In this document: piece by piece, positions 15,284 through 24,593 of the stretch | How the letters are laid out: each line of letters starts with the position of its first letter | Position numbering within the stretch: the stretch's first letter is position 1 | Notes under the pieces: generated by a model | Database searches by the model: none | Seen by the model: only the letters and a program-made list of their open reading frames with translations | What the model was told of the DNA's origin: nothing | Assembly (NCBI RefSeq): GCF_005280195.1 | Contig: NZ_SZPR01000018.1 | Coordinates: 217,524 to 281,523, forward strand | DNA from: Streptomyces galbus | GTDB taxonomy: Bacteria > Actinomycetota > Actinomycetes > Streptomycetales > Streptomycetaceae | Direction: 5' to 3' | Length of the DNA: 64,000 nt | Translations under genes and position numbers: made by a program

Positions 15284-16582
15284 ATGGGGAATCCGACCCG
15301 GCGGGCGTTCACACTGGCCGCGCTGGCCGCCGTCACCACGACCGCGTCGGCCGGCACCGGCACCGCCGCCGCCGCGGGCCGGCACCGGGCGGGACCGGCC
15401 GAGATGCGCGGCATGTGGCTGGCCACCGTCGCCAACCGCGACTGGCCCTCCCGCCCCGGCCTGAGCGCCGCCCGCCAGCGCGACGAGCTGCTCGGCCTGC
15501 TCGACCTCGCCGTCCGCAACCGCCTCAACACCGTGATGTTCCAGGTGCGGCCCACCGCCGACGCCCTGTGGCCGTCGCCGTACGAGCCCTGGTCGCAGGT
15601 GCTCACCGGCACCCAGGGCGAGTCGCCCGGCTGGGACCCGCTGGGCACGGCCGTCACCGAGGCCCACGCCCGCGGCCTGGAGCTGCACGCCTGGTTCAAC
15701 CCGTACCGCGTCGCGACCCACTCCGACCTCGGCAGGCTGGTTCCCGAGCACCCCGCGCGCCGGCACCCCGAGTGGGTGGTGCCGTACGGCGGGAAGCTCT
15801 ACTACAACCCGGGGCTGCCCGAGGTCCGCGCCTTCGTGCAGGACGCGATGCTCGACGCGGTCCGCCGCTACCCCCTCGACGCCGTCCACTTCGACGACTA
15901 CTTCTACCCGTACCCGGTGGCCGGCCAGACCTTCGACGACGACGCCGCCTACGACGCCCACGGCGGCGGCCACCCCAGCCGGGCGGCCTGGCGGCGCGCC
16001 AACATCGACCTGCTGGTGCTGGAGACGGCCGAACGGATCAAGGCGATCCGCCCCACGACCCAGTTCGGGATCAGCCCCTTCGGCGTGTGGCGCAACGCCT
16101 CCACCGACCCGCTCGGCTCCGACACCCGCGCCCTGCAGTCGTACGACGACGTGTACGCCGACACCCGCAAGTGGGTCCGCGAGGGCTGGATCGACTACCT
16201 CGTGCCCCAGCTCTACTGGAACATCGGGCTGGCCGCGGCCGACTACGCCACGCTCGTGCCCTGGTGGGCGGACGTGGCCCGGGGCAGCCGGACCCGGCTC
16301 TACCTCGGCGAGGCCCTGTACAAGGCGGGCGACCCCGCGCAGCCCGCGGCCTGGCAGGATCCGGCGGAGCTGTCGGCCCACCTGACCCTGGCCGCTGACT
16401 TTCCGCAGGTGCGCGGGCACGTCTACTTCGCGGCCGGGGACGTGGCGGCGGACCGCGTGGGGGCGATGGCGCGGGTGGTGGCCGACCACTACGCCCTGCC
16501 GGCCGCGGCCCCGCGCCGGGCTACTGGTGCTGGTGTGCCTGCTCCGGGTGCCGGACCTCGCAGTCGGGGCCCGGTGACATGA
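15284..16582 (+). CDS. Secreted glycoside hydrolase-like protein (DUF187/GHL10 family)
   Basis: A 432-residue protein. The N-terminus (TRRAFTLAALAAV ... TAAAAG) is a Tat-type signal peptide. The mature part follows the GHL10/DUF187 TIM-barrel pattern: EMRGMWLATVANRDWPS, NTVMFQVRPTADALW, LELHAWFNPYR, the acidic DAVHFDDYFYPYP cluster, FGISPFGVWRN and YLVPQLYWN. Family members are predicted polysaccharide or cell-wall-linked glycosidases, and the substrate is unknown. ATG 15284 was chosen, though GTG 15278 in the same frame is also possible. The last 62 nt overlap the end of the convergent DUF1918 gene, so the Gly/Ala/Pro-rich tail is antisense to coding sequence. Confidence 0.85.
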   Translation: MGNPTRRAFTLAALAAVTTTASAGTGTAAAAGRHRAGPAEMRGMWLATVANRDWPSRPGLSAARQRDELLGLLDLAVRNRLNTVMFQVRPTADALWPSPYEPWSQVLTGTQGESPGWDPLGTAVTEAHARGLELHAWFNPYRVATHSDLGRLVPEHPARRHPEWVVPYGGKLYYNPGLPEVRAFVQDAMLDAVRRYPLDAVHFDDYFYPYPVAGQTFDDDAAYDAHGGGHPSRAAWRRANIDLLVLETAERIKAIRPTTQFGISPFGVWRNASTDPLGSDTRALQSYDDVYADTRKWVREGWIDYLVPQLYWNIGLAAADYATLVPWWADVARGSRTRLYLGEALYKAGDPAQPAAWQDPAELSAHLTLAADFPQVRGHVYFAAGDVAADRVGAMARVVADHYALPAAAPRRATGAGVPAPGAGPRSRGPVT

Positions 16583-16724
16583 CGGCCTCGTGGCCGTCCG
16601 GGAAGCGGACGCGGTAGGGCGGGGTGCCCGCCGTGCCCAACACCTCGACGACCTGCGAGACCTGGTCGTGCTGACCGACCACCCTGCCGTGCTGGACGAG
16701 CTGGTCGCCCACCGATGCGCGCAT
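16521..16724 (-). CDS. DUF1918 small protein
   Basis: A 67-residue protein that matches DUF1918: MRASVGDQLVQHGRVVGQ, then VVEVLGTAGTPPYRVRF and DGHEAVMSPGPDCEVRH. The fold is a small SH3-like barrel; function is unknown. A clear GAGGAGG ribosome binding site precedes ATG 16724. The C-terminal EQAHQHQ tail is encoded in the 62-nt overlap with the convergent glycosidase-like gene. It lies 68 nt after the EamA gene on the same strand and is probably co-transcribed with it. Confidence 0.88.
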   Translation of the reverse strand: MRASVGDQLVQHGRVVGQHDQVSQVVEVLGTAGTPPYRVRFPDGHEAVMSPGPDCEVRHPEQAHQHQ

Positions 16725-16792
16725 CTGCCGGCCCTCCTCACGTCTACGGCGCCGTGTGCCGCCCGGAACCCGGTGAACGCGCCCCCGGCCGC

Positions 16793-17708
<916 letters not shown>

Positions 17709-17710
<2 letters not shown>

Positions 17711-19190
17711 GTACGAGCGTAGCAGTGTGGCCGACCTGGCGAACCAGTTGCGTCGAGAACTGGACCGCTACTCGCCGGGTGGAAAGCTCCCGTCGAGCCG
17801 GGCCCTCGTCGACCGCTTCCGGGTCAGCCCCGTGACCGTGTCCCGGGCGCTGGCCCAGCTCGCCGCCGAGGGGCTGGTGGTCACCCGTCCCGGCGCGGGC
17901 GCCTTCCGCGCGCGGCCCCGCCCGGCCGCGGCGCCGGCCGGGGACACCTCCTGGCAGGAGGTCGCGCTGAGCGCCGACGGCGCCGCCGACCTCGTACCGC
18001 GCTCGGTCGACGCCGACGGCGTCACCGTCTCGCTGGCCGCCCCGCCGCCCGGGGTGATCGAGTTCAACGGCGGCTACCTGCACCCCTCCCTCCAGCCGGA
18101 GCGCGCCATGGCGGCGGCGCTGGCCCGGGCCGGCCGGCGGCCCGGGGCGTGGGGGAGGCCGCCCATGGAGGGGCTGCCCGAGCTGCGCGAGTGGTTCGCG
18201 CGGACCATCGGCGGCTCGGTGACCGCCGCCGAGGTGCTCATCGCGGCGGGCGGGCAGTCGGCGCTCACCACCGCCCTGCGGGCGCTCGCCCCGCCCGGCG
18301 CCCCGGTCCTGGTCGAGTCGCCGACCTACCCCGGCATGCTCGCCATCGCCCGCTCGGCGGGACTGCGCCCGGTCCCGGTGCCGGTCGACGCGGACGGGGT
18401 GCGGCCCGCGCTGCTCGCCGACGCCCTGCACGCCACCGGGGCCCGCGTCCTCGTCTGCCAGCCGCTGTTCCAGAACCCCACCGGCGCCGTCCTCGCCCCG
18501 GCCCGCCGCGCCGAGGTGCTGCGCATCGCGCGCGAGGCGGGCGCCTTCGTCGTCGAGGACGACTTCGTGCGCCGGCTCGCCCACGAGGACGCCGGGCCGC
18601 TGCCGCGCCCGCTCGTCGCGGACGACCCCGACGGGGTCGTCGTGCACGTCGGTTCCCTGACCAAGGCCACCTCGCCGAGCTTCCGGGTCAGCGCCCTGGT
18701 GGCGCGCGGCCCCGTGCTGCAACGGCTGCGGGCCATCCAGGTCGTGGACACGTTCTTCGTGCCGCGGCCGCTGCAGGAGGCCGCGCTGGAACTGGTCGGT
18801 TCGCCCGCCTGGCCCCGCCACCTGCGCGCCATCGCCACCGCGCTGAAGACCCGCCGCGACACGATGACCGCGGCCCTGGCCCTGCACCTGCCCGAACTCG
18901 CCCTGCCGCACGTCCCGTCCGGCGGCTACCACCTGTGGCTGCGGCTCCCGGACGGCACCGACGAGTCCGCCGTCACCGCCGCGGCCCTGCGCGCCGGTGT
19001 CGCCCTCACCCCGGGCCGCCCCTACTTCAGCGCCGAACCCCCGGCCCCGCACCTGCGGCTGAGCTTCGCGGCCGTCGCCGGGGAGGGCGAGATCACCGAG
19101 GGCGTACGGCGCCTGCGGGCGGCCTGCGACGAGGCGCTGCCGCAAACCGTTCGACACGACGGACCCGCCCCTGAGAGGTTCCTGCCATGA
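17709..19190 (+). CDS. MocR-family regulator (GntR HTH fused to class I aminotransferase domain)
   Basis: A 493-residue protein. The N-terminal GntR winged helix covers about 5-75 (DLANQLRRELDRYSPGGKLPSSRALVDRF ... VTVSRALAQLAAEGLV). The fold-type I aminotransferase domain covers about 120-480, with the PLP-site pieces LVCQPLFQNPTGAVL, VVEDDFVRRL and VHVGSLTKATSPSFR, whose Lys should bind PLP. MocR proteins use the domain as a sensor of PLP, amines or amino acids. It probably controls the divergent eamA and itself. The 3' end overlaps the acetyltransferase gene (ATGA). Confidence 0.9.
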
Positions 19191-19657
19191 CCGACACCCC
19201 GCCGCTCGCCGACGGCTACGAGCTCTCCACCGACCCCGCCCGCATCGACGCCGCGCGCGTGCACCACTGGCTGTCCACCGACGCGTACTGGGCGATCGGG
19301 CGCGACCGGGACAAGCAGGACCGGGCCATCGCCGGGTCGCTGAACTACGGCGTGTACGACACGGCCTCCGGCGAGCAGGTGGCGTACGCGCGCGTGGTGA
19401 CCGACCGGGCCACCTTCGCCTGGCTGTGCGACGTCTACGTGGACCGGTCCGTGCGCGGCAAGGGCCTCGGCACGGCCCTCGTCGCCGCGATACGCGACGA
19501 GATGGAACCGCTCGGGCTGCGCCGGATGCTGCTCGCCACGCACGACGCGCACGGGGTGTACCGGAAGGTGGGCTTCGCGCCGCTGGAGGTGCCGGAGCGG
19601 TGGATGGCGCTGGTCTTCGAGCCGCCCGTTTCCGGCGGGATGCCGGGCTCGTCCTGA
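19187..19657 (+). CDS. GNAT acetyltransferase
   Basis: A 156-residue protein with the GNAT acetyl-CoA-binding loop RGKGLGTALVAAIRDE (about 96-111) and the strand FAWLCDVYVDRSVRG. Substrate unknown. Its ATG overlaps the stop of the mocR-type gene, so the two form an operon, which hints at an amine or amino acid substrate related to whatever the regulator senses. Motif C (GVYRKVGFAPL) is complete, so it should be active. Confidence 0.85.
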   Translation: MTDTPPLADGYELSTDPARIDAARVHHWLSTDAYWAIGRDRDKQDRAIAGSLNYGVYDTASGEQVAYARVVTDRATFAWLCDVYVDRSVRGKGLGTALVAAIRDEMEPLGLRRMLLATHDAHGVYRKVGFAPLEVPERWMALVFEPPVSGGMPGSS

Positions 19658-19706
19658 CTGGCGGGTAAGTTTTCGGGCACCTTCCGTGAATGCGCGCGAA
19701 CAAGCC

Positions 19707-19730
19707 TTGACCTGCCCAGTTCGCGGGCAG
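19707..19730 (+). promoter_or_regulatory. TTGACC -35 element and inverted repeat before pseudo-phosphatase gene
   Basis: TTGACC (19707-19712) overlaps the left arm of CTGCCC-N7-GGGCAG (19712-19717 and 19725-19730). The repeat would lie between -35 and -10, a classic repressor position. The -10 element itself is not clear. Confidence 0.35.
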
Positions 19731-19741
19731 ACCATCCACGC

Positions 19742-20335
19742 ATGGCTCTTCGGGTGACGTTCGTCGCCGCCGCGCGCAGCACTCCCGCGCTGGCGGAGCG
19801 CTTCCAGGACGACCGGCCGCTGGACCAGGCGGGCTGGGAGGAGGTGCAGCGTGCCGCCGGCGAGCTGATCCCGCTCGCCGCGGCCGAGCTGCGCTACTGC
19901 TCGCCGACCCCGCGCAGCCGCGCGACGGGGGACGCCCTCGGGTACGCCCCGCTGGTGCAGCTCGCCCTGCGCGACTGCGACATGGGCCGCTGGCAGGGCC
20001 TCACCCTCGGCGAGGCGATGGCCCGTGAGCCGGAGGCGGTGGACGCCTGGCTGGCCGACCCGCGTTCCGCCCCGCACGGCGGCGAGCCGCTGCTCGCGTT
20101 CATCGCGCGGGTCGGAGGCTGGCTCGACACCCGGCCCGTCGAGGACGGCGGCCGGATCGTCGCCGTCGCCGAACCCTCGGTGATCCGGGCCGCCCTGGTC
20201 TACGCGCTGATGGCACCCCCGGCGACGTACTGGAACCTCGACGTGCGCCCCCTGTCGACGACCACGGTCACGGGGCGGGGCGGCCGCTGGAACCTGCGCT
20301 TCGACGGGGTGGCGGGGGAGGCGCTGCGGGCGTAG
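19742..20335 (+). CDS. Degenerate histidine-phosphatase-fold protein, probably inactive
   Basis: A 197-residue protein with the phosphoglycerate-mutase-like pattern: PTPRSRATGDALG, LRDCDMGRWQGLTLGEAM, GGEPLLAFIARVGGWLD and VIRAALVYAL. The catalytic residues are missing: the RHG motif is AAR (residues about 10-12, VTFVAAARST), and the second catalytic His (usually SHG before VIRA) is replaced (VAVAEPSVIRA). It therefore looks like a pseudoenzyme with a binding or regulatory role, not a phosphatase. It stands alone on the plus strand and is convergent, 4 bp apart, with the DUF6314-like gene. Confidence 0.75.
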   Translation: MALRVTFVAAARSTPALAERFQDDRPLDQAGWEEVQRAAGELIPLAAAELRYCSPTPRSRATGDALGYAPLVQLALRDCDMGRWQGLTLGEAMAREPEAVDAWLADPRSAPHGGEPLLAFIARVGGWLDTRPVEDGGRIVAVAEPSVIRAALVYALMAPPATYWNLDVRPLSTTTVTGRGGRWNLRFDGVAGEALRA

Positions 20336-20339
20336 TGCC

Positions 20340-20810
20340 TCAGCGGGCCGACGGGTCCTCCAGGCGGGTGTAATCCGTCGTGAGGATCAGATCCTTGGCC
20401 GGGCCGCGCACCCGCCACACCGTGCGCCAGCGGTCGGCGTCCAGGACGGTGAACTCGCCGCGGTACAGGTCGGCCGAGCACGGGTGGTCGGCGACGTGGT
20501 GCCCGCGCGTCAGGTCCAGGTCGTGGAAGAAGCGGCCGTCGGCGAAGCGCACGTCGGCGGTGCCGGGCACCGGGCCGGGCAGGAAGCGCAGGGTGCGCTC
20601 GGCGGGGCGCGCGACCGACCGCCAGGTGAAGGTGCCGCGCTCCTCGTGCAACAGCCCGCCGTCGTCCTCCGCCAGCGGCCGGAACACGGTGGTCCCGTCG
20701 AACGAGCCCTCGTCCCCGCTCGCCAGATCCCGGGCGACCCGCCGCACGCGCCAGCCACCGGCCAGATAACCCAGCGCATCGCCCACGGGCCAGCAGCCGC
20801 CCACCGTCAC
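20340..20810 (-). CDS. DUF6314-like protein
   Basis: A 156-residue soluble protein with the pattern PVGDALGYLAGGWRVRRVARD, GSFDGTTVFRPL, LLHEERGTFTWRS, FHDLDL and CSADLYRGEFTVLDADRWRTVWRVRGPAKD, matching DUF6314 as I know it from streptomycetes. The all-beta pattern suggests a lipocalin- or heme/ligand-binding-like barrel; function unknown. Start GTG 20810 is fixed by a 4-nt GTGA overlap with the stop of the upstream gene, so the two are translationally coupled. Confidence 0.7.
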   Translation of the reverse strand: MTVGGCWPVGDALGYLAGGWRVRRVARDLASGDEGSFDGTTVFRPLAEDDGGLLHEERGTFTWRSVARPAERTLRFLPGPVPGTADVRFADGRFFHDLDLTRGHHVADHPCSADLYRGEFTVLDADRWRTVWRVRGPAKDLILTTDYTRLEDPSAR

Positions 20811-21310
20811 TCGCTCCCCGATCCGATTCCGCCCCGACAGAACAGACAGCCGTCGAGATACGCCACGGGACTCAGCACCCGGTGCCGCACGCAACACCCC
20901 AGCTCCGACAGCTGGGGCAGGACGTCACGGTCGGGCTCGACCTCCGGGGGCTCGAAGCCCGCCACGATCTTCCGGAACCTCTGGAGATACGCCAGGGCAT
21001 GCGGCGGCTCCTGGCCGAGCAGCTCCCACCGGTACCGCCGCTCCGCCAGCCCGATGGCCCGCAGCACGAACCCCTTGGCGGCGTCCCGCCGCGGAGCCGT
21101 CCGCCCCCAGTGGATCTCCGCGAGGTCGAATCCGACCGCTCCCCGCCCCATGAGCTCCTGGTCCTGCAGCGCGACCAGCCCGCCGAACCGGTACTCCCAC
21201 GGACACCGGGCGAGCCCGGACACGGCCGGCAACAACACCTCGACGAAGACGTCCGTCCCGCCGTTGGAGAGGTACAGCCGGCCGTCCCCGGCGCCGAAGG
21301 TGTTGCCCAT
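20807..21310 (-). CDS. Hypothetical protein with C-terminal Cys/His cluster
   Basis: A 167-residue protein I do not recognise. It starts MGNTFGAGDGRLYLSNGGTD and has conserved-looking segments FGGLVALQDQELMGRG, WELLGQEPPHALAYL and FRKIVAGFEPPEVEPDRDVL. Near the C-terminus are CCVRH (139-143) and CLFC (155-158), which could bind a metal. Start ATG 21310 is supported by a TAGCCT -10 element (21319-21324, minus strand) 8 nt upstream. It is coupled to the DUF6314-like gene by a GTGA overlap and divergent from argC. Confidence 0.6.
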   Translation of the reverse strand: MGNTFGAGDGRLYLSNGGTDVFVEVLLPAVSGLARCPWEYRFGGLVALQDQELMGRGAVGFDLAEIHWGRTAPRRDAAKGFVLRAIGLAERRYRWELLGQEPPHALAYLQRFRKIVAGFEPPEVEPDRDVLPQLSELGCCVRHRVLSPVAYLDGCLFCRGGIGSGSE

Positions 21311-21318
21311 AAGGGTCC

Positions 21319-21324
21319 AGGCTA
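21319..21324 (-). promoter_or_regulatory. Leaderless -10 element (TAGCCT)
   Basis: Read on the minus strand, TAGCCT is followed by 8 nt and ATG 21310. No Shine-Dalgarno sequence is present. Confidence 0.5.
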
Positions 21325-21370
21325 GACGGCGGCATGACGGACGGAGTCCCCGCATACCCATCCACCCGCA

Positions 21371-21399
21371 TTGCATAAACGTACATTGCAACGTATAGT
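21371..21399 (+). promoter_or_regulatory. argC promoter with overlapping ARG-box-like repeats
   Basis: TTGCAT (-35, 21371-21376) and TATAGT (-10, 21394-21399) are separated by exactly 17 nt, a good HrdB-type promoter. The spacer carries a second TTGCA copy, giving TTGCAT-N8-ATTGCA, which resembles the AT-rich half-sites bound by ArgR. Binding would block RNA polymerase. This AT-rich block stands out in the surrounding GC. Confidence 0.75.
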
Positions 21400-21422
21400 C
21401 ATGCCATCCAGGAGGAGGAGCA

Positions 21423-22451
21423 ATGGCGGTACGTGCGGCAGTGGCCGGGGCGAGTGGGTATGCCGGGGGTGAGGTGCTGCGGCTGCTGCTCTCGCATCCC
21501 GGGGTCGAGATCGGCGCCCTCACCGGCAATTCCAACGCGGGCCAGACGCTCGGCGCGCTCCAGCCGCACCTGCTGCCGCTGGCCGGGCGGGTGCTGGAGG
21601 AGACCAGTGCCGAGGTGCTCGCCGGGCACGACGTCGTCTTCCTCGCCCTGCCGCACGGCCAGTCCGCCGCCGTCGCCGAGCAGCTCGGCCCCGACGTGCT
21701 GGTCATCGACATGGGCGCCGACTTCCGGCTGAGGGACCCGGCCGACTGGGAGCGGTTCTACGGCTCCGCGCACGCCGGCACCTGGCCCTACGGCCTGCCC
21801 GAACTGCCGGGCGGCCGCGCCGCGCTGGAGGGGTCCAAGCGCATCGCGGTCCCCGGTTGCTACCCCACCGCCGCCACCCTCGCCCTCTTCCCCGCCTACG
21901 CGGCCGGGCTCGCCGAGGCCGAGGCCGTGATCGTCGCCGCGTCCGGCACCTCCGGCGCCGGCAAGGCGCCCAAGCCGCACCTGCTGGGCAGCGAGGTCAT
22001 GGGCTCCATGTCGCCGTACGGCGTCGGTGGCGGCCACCGGCACACCCCCGAGATGATCCAGAACCTCAGCGGCGTCGCGGGGGAGCGGATCGCCGTGTCG
22101 TTCACGCCGACCCTCGCCCCGATGTCCCGCGGCATCCTCGCCACCTGCAGCGCCAAGGCCGCCCCGGGCGTCACCGCGGACACCCTGCGCGCCGCCTACG
22201 AGAAGGCCTACGCCGACGAGCCGTTCGTCCACCTGCTGCCCGAGGGGCAGTGGCCCGCCACGGCGTCCGTCCACGGTTCCAACGCCGTTCAGGTGCAGGT
22301 CGCCTACGACGCCGCGGTGCACCGCATCATCGCGATCAGCGCCCTCGACAACCTCACCAAGGGCACGGCGGGCGGCGCCGTCCAGAGCATGAACATCGCC
22401 CTGGGTCTCGACGAGACCACGGGGCTTTCCACGATCGGAGTCGCTCCGTGA
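21423..22451 (+). CDS. argC: N-acetyl-gamma-glutamyl-phosphate reductase
   Basis: A 342-residue NADPH enzyme that reduces N-acetylglutamyl phosphate to the semialdehyde, the third step of arginine synthesis. Signatures: GASGYAGGEVLRLLLSHPGV at residue 9, the catalytic Cys in AVPGCYPTAATLAL, and SGAGKAPK. Start ATG 21423 follows AGGAGGAGG. First gene of argC-(mini-ORF)-argJ-argB-argD-argR. Promoter and probable ArgR operator lie 24-52 nt upstream. Its stop overlaps the GTG of a 31-codon ORF. Confidence 0.96.
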   Translation: MAVRAAVAGASGYAGGEVLRLLLSHPGVEIGALTGNSNAGQTLGALQPHLLPLAGRVLEETSAEVLAGHDVVFLALPHGQSAAVAEQLGPDVLVIDMGADFRLRDPADWERFYGSAHAGTWPYGLPELPGGRAALEGSKRIAVPGCYPTAATLALFPAYAAGLAEAEAVIVAASGTSGAGKAPKPHLLGSEVMGSMSPYGVGGGHRHTPEMIQNLSGVAGERIAVSFTPTLAPMSRGILATCSAKAAPGVTADTLRAAYEKAYADEPFVHLLPEGQWPATASVHGSNAVQVQVAYDAAVHRIIAISALDNLTKGTAGGAVQSMNIALGLDETTGLSTIGVAP

Positions 22452-22543
22452 GCGACGCACGTGCAGCCACCGGGCCGCAGACGAAGAAGAAACCGGCAGC
22501 GGCGCGCTGCACGGGCGGAGAAGCGAACGAGGAGATGCAGTGA
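22448..22543 (+). CDS. Candidate 31-residue peptide coupling argC to argJ
   Basis: GTG 22448 overlaps the argC stop (GTGA), the frame runs 31 codons without interruption, and its TGA (22541-22543) overlaps the argJ GTG (GTGA). GGAG stands 7 nt before the start. The product is hydrophilic, with Lys-Lys-Lys near the middle, one Cys and an acidic end (EEMQ). All other junctions in the operon overlap or are within 8 nt, so a bare 88-nt gap would be odd; this ORF fills it exactly. It may serve only to hand ribosomes from argC to argJ. I do not recognise the peptide. Confidence 0.5.
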   Translation: MSDARAATGPQTKKKPAAARCTGGEANEEMQ

Positions 22544-23691
22544 GCGTCACGGCAGCCAAGGGATTCACGGCGGCGGGCATCGCCGCCGGGATCAAGGAGA
22601 ACGGCAACCCCGACCTGGCCCTCGTGGTCAACGTCGGGCCGCGCCGCGCCGCCGCCGGCGTCTTCACCTCCAACCGCGTCAAGGCCGCCCCCGTCCTGTG
22701 GTCCGAGCAGGTCCTCAAGAGCGGCCAGGTCTCCGCCGTCGTCCTCAACTCCGGCGGCGCCAACGCCTGCACCGGCCCCAAGGGCTTCCAGGACACCCAC
22801 GCCACCGCCGAGAAGGCCGCCGAGGTGCTCGGCCGCGGCGCCGTCGAGGTCGCCGTCTGCTCCACCGGCCTGATCGGCGTGCTGCTGCCCATGGACAAGC
22901 TGCTCGCGGGCGTGGAGACCGCCGCGGCCCAGCTCTCCGAGCACGGCGGCGAGAAGGCCGCCATCGCCATCAAGACCACCGACACCGTCCACAAGACGTC
23001 CGTGGTGACCAAGGACGGCTGGACCGTCGGCGGCATGGCGAAGGGCGCGGGCATGCTCGCGCCCGGTCTCGCCACGATGCTGGTCGTCCTCACCACCGAC
23101 GCCGACCTCGACGCCGCCACCCTGGACGAGGCGCTGCGCGCCGCCACCCGGGTCACCTTCGACCGCGTCGACTCCGACGGCTGCATGTCCACCAACGACA
23201 CCGTGCTGCTGCTCGCCTCCGGAGCCTCCGGGATCACCCCGGAGTACGCGGAGTTCGCCGACGCCGTACGGGCCGTCTGCGACGACCTCGGCCAGCAGCT
23301 CATCCGCGACGCCGAGGGCGCCAGCAAGGACATCAAGGTCGAGGTGATCAACGCCGCCAGCGAGGACGACGCCGTGGAGGTGGGCCGCTCCATCGCCCGC
23401 AACAACCTCCTCAAGTGCGCCATCCACGGCGAGGACCCCAACTGGGGCCGCGTGCTCTCCGCGATCGGCACCACCCGCGCCGCCTTCGAACCCGACCGGC
23501 TGAACGTCGCCATCAACGGCGTCTGGGTCTGCAAGGACGGCGGCGTCGGCGAGGACCGCGAGAAGGTCGACATGCGCTACCGCGAGGTGCACATCGTCGC
23601 CGACCTCGCCGCCGGCTCCGAGACCGCGACCATCTGGACCAACGACCTGACCGCCGACTACGTCCACGAGAACAGCGCCTACTCCTCATGA
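22540..23691 (+). CDS. argJ: Bifunctional ornithine acetyltransferase / N-acetylglutamate synthase
   Basis: A 383-residue enzyme that moves the acetyl group from N-acetylornithine to glutamate (cyclic pathway), often able to use acetyl-CoA too. It is a self-cleaving N-terminal nucleophile protein: the cleavage region KGAGMLAPGLATMLVVLTTDA contains the conserved ATM triplet whose Thr becomes the nucleophile of the beta chain. Other signatures are NSGGANACTG and the final AYSS. GTG start with GAGGAG 5 nt upstream; its ATGA overlap with argB couples the genes. Confidence 0.96.
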   Translation: MSVTAAKGFTAAGIAAGIKENGNPDLALVVNVGPRRAAAGVFTSNRVKAAPVLWSEQVLKSGQVSAVVLNSGGANACTGPKGFQDTHATAEKAAEVLGRGAVEVAVCSTGLIGVLLPMDKLLAGVETAAAQLSEHGGEKAAIAIKTTDTVHKTSVVTKDGWTVGGMAKGAGMLAPGLATMLVVLTTDADLDAATLDEALRAATRVTFDRVDSDGCMSTNDTVLLLASGASGITPEYAEFADAVRAVCDDLGQQLIRDAEGASKDIKVEVINAASEDDAVEVGRSIARNNLLKCAIHGEDPNWGRVLSAIGTTRAAFEPDRLNVAINGVWVCKDGGVGEDREKVDMRYREVHIVADLAAGSETATIWTNDLTADYVHENSAYSS

Positions 23692-24593
23692 CACCCACGC
23701 GAAAGCACACCGCGCTGCCCAAGGCGCAGATCCTCATCGAGGCGCTGCCCTGGCTGACCCGGCACAACGGCAGGACCGTCGTCATCAAGTTCGGCGGCAA
23801 CGCCATGGTCGACGAGGAGCTGAAGGCCGCGTTCGCGCAGGACGTCGTCTTCCTGCACCACGCCGGCCTGAAGCCGGTCGTCGTGCACGGCGGCGGCCCG
23901 CAGATCAGCGCCGCCCTCGACAAGCACGGCATCGTCAGCGAGTTCAAGGCGGGCCTGCGCGTCACCACCGAGGACGCCATGGACGTCGTACGGATGGTGC
24001 TGGCCGGGCAGGTCCAGCGCGAGCTGGTCAACCTGCTCAACCAGCACGGCCCGCTCGCCGTCGGACTCACCGGCGAGGACGCGCACACCATCACCGCCAC
24101 CAAGCACCGGCCCCGGATCGACGGCGAGTCGATCGACATCGGGCGGGTCGGCGAGATCACCGACATCGACACGGGCGCCATCGAGGCCCTGCTCGCCGAC
24201 GGCCGCATCCCGGTCGTCTCCTCGATCGCCCGCAGTCAGGACGACGGGCATGTCTACAACGTCAATGCTGATACGGCGGCTGCGGCACTCGCTGCTGCTC
24301 TGGACGCCGAGACCCTCATGGTCCTCACGGACGTCGAGGGACTCTACGAGGACTGGCCGCACTCCGACGAGGTGATCAGCCGCCTCACCGCGTCCCAGCT
24401 GGAGAAGCTGCTGCCGGACCTGAGCTCCGGCATGGTCCCGAAGATGGAGGGCTGCCTGCACGCCGTCCGCAACGGGGTGCACACCGCCCGCGTCATCGAC
24501 GGCCGGGTCCCGCACTCGATCCTGCTGGAGATCTTCACCGACGAGGGCATCGGCACGATGGTCGTGCCCGACGAGCACGAGGGGGAGTCGTGA
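23688..24593 (+). CDS. argB: N-acetylglutamate kinase
   Basis: A 301-residue amino-acid kinase that phosphorylates N-acetylglutamate, the usual feedback-controlled step of the pathway. It has the N-terminal extension helix seen in arginine-inhibited enzymes (KAQILIEALPWLTRHNGRT), VIKFGGNAM, VHGGGPQIS, NVNADTAA and GGMVPK-like SGMVPKMEG. Start overlaps argJ (ATGA), stop overlaps argD (GTGA). Confidence 0.96.
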   Translation: MTPTRKHTALPKAQILIEALPWLTRHNGRTVVIKFGGNAMVDEELKAAFAQDVVFLHHAGLKPVVVHGGGPQISAALDKHGIVSEFKAGLRVTTEDAMDVVRMVLAGQVQRELVNLLNQHGPLAVGLTGEDAHTITATKHRPRIDGESIDIGRVGEITDIDTGAIEALLADGRIPVVSSIARSQDDGHVYNVNADTAAAALAAALDAETLMVLTDVEGLYEDWPHSDEVISRLTASQLEKLLPDLSSGMVPKMEGCLHAVRNGVHTARVIDGRVPHSILLEIFTDEGIGTMVVPDEHEGES

